Positions 6,001 through 6,139 of a DNA stretch of 6,139 nt are shown here, one piece after another (the first letter of the stretch is position 1; the number at the start of each line of letters is the position of its first letter). Under the pieces are notes generated by a model. That model was not told where the DNA came from. It saw only the letters and a program-made list of their open reading frames with translations, and did no database searches. This DNA is from Pseudomonadota bacterium. GTDB lineage: Bacteria > Pseudomonadota > Alphaproteobacteria > Caulobacterales > Caulobacteraceae. Both the position numbers and the translations under genes were made by a program. Location: positions 1-6,139 of the forward strand of contig JAEXJH010000201.1 in NCBI GenBank assembly GCA_023445955.1. The letters are read 5' to 3'.

Positions 6001-6139
6001 ATGACCTTTTCCGCCCACTTCACGCTCGTCCTGCCTGAGATCGTTCTCGCGATCGCGGCGCTGGTTCTGCTGGTCGCCGGCGCCTTCCGGGGCAAGGTCG
6101 GGGCCATCTTCACCCTGGCCGCCGTTGCGGCGCTGATCG
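6001..6139 (+). CDS. nuoN: NADH-quinone oxidoreductase subunit N (NuoN), N-terminal fragment cut by window end
   Basis: Only the first 46 codons are in the window, with no stop before the end. The protein begins MTFSAHFTLVLPEIVLAIAA, followed by LVLLVAGAF and a second hydrophobic stretch from about residue 34. The LVLPEIVLAIAALVLLVAGAF pattern is the first membrane helix of NuoN (mitochondrial ND2), the antiporter-like subunit nearest NuoK, and gene order (nuoM then nuoN) agrees. The ribosome site GAGGAG at 5992-5997 overlaps the nuoM stop; GAGG at 5992-5995 gives 5 nt spacing, slightly short. The diagnostic Glu and Lys residues of NuoN lie downstream of the window, so the call rests on the N-terminus and synteny. 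Confidence 0.9.
   Translation, partial: MTFSAHFTLVLPEIVLAIAALVLLVAGAFRGKVGAIFTLAAVAALI

Noticed and set aside
4428..6113. Long open frame of 561 codons on the minus strand opposite nuoM
   Set aside because: It lies entirely opposite nuoM and the start of nuoN, has a composition (rich in Asp, His, Arg, Glu and Gln) typical of the reverse complement of GC-rich membrane-protein genes, and shows no recognisable domain. Strong GC3 bias removes stops on the opposite strand.
1..6139. CRISPR arrays, tRNA/rRNA genes, mobile elements, defence or toxin-antitoxin genes
   Set aside because: The window is almost filled by co-directional nuo genes, and I see no repeat-spacer pattern, tRNA-like fold, transposase or other accessory gene.

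Overview
The window is an interior stretch of a bacterial respiratory complex I operon (nuo; proton-pumping NADH:quinone oxidoreductase) in a GC-rich alphaproteobacterium. The alphaproteobacterial call rests on the proteins. NuoI has the compact 163-residue form ending in a LELDAPYR tail, NuoH has the [26 protein letters not shown] loop, and NuoL carries a [18 protein letters not shown] segment and a His-rich insert ahead of HESPWVM. The overall look, including very scarce GANTC sites, suggests Caulobacteraceae or a relative; that narrower placement is inference.

Layout, all on the + strand: 3' part of nuoH (1-599); a small gene for a predicted lipoprotein (599-838); a 72-nt gap; nuoI (911-1402); an 82-nt gap; nuoJ (1485-2102); nuoK (2099-2404); nuoL (2413-4494); nuoM (4509-5993); and the first 46 codons of nuoN (6001-6139, running off the end). 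Junctions are tight: 1-nt overlap nuoH/lipoprotein, 4-nt overlap nuoJ/nuoK, and gaps of 8, 14 and 7 nt for nuoK/L, nuoL/M and nuoM/N. I see no terminator or convincing internal promoter, so this reads as one transcript that starts upstream of the window and continues downstream. No stretch above 300 bases lacks a gene.

How the genes work together: NuoH and NuoI form the junction between the peripheral electron-transfer arm and the membrane arm. NuoI carries the last pair of 4Fe-4S clusters (N6a/N6b) and NuoH shapes the quinone cavity. NuoJ and NuoK relay the conformational or electrostatic signal, and NuoN, NuoM and NuoL are the antiporter-like proton channels ending in NuoL, whose long lateral helix runs back along the arm. 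All inspected key residues of NuoI, K, L and M are present, so the complex looks functional.

I did not find an undescribed multi-gene system; this is mostly ordinary core metabolism. The parts worth a second look are the small lipoprotein gene inserted between nuoH and nuoI, the 45-residue His/Asp-rich loop in NuoL, possible ribosome-site-masking RNA structures in the only two long gaps of the operon, and a cluster of GANTC methylation sites at the nuoI/nuoJ junction in a window that otherwise almost lacks them.
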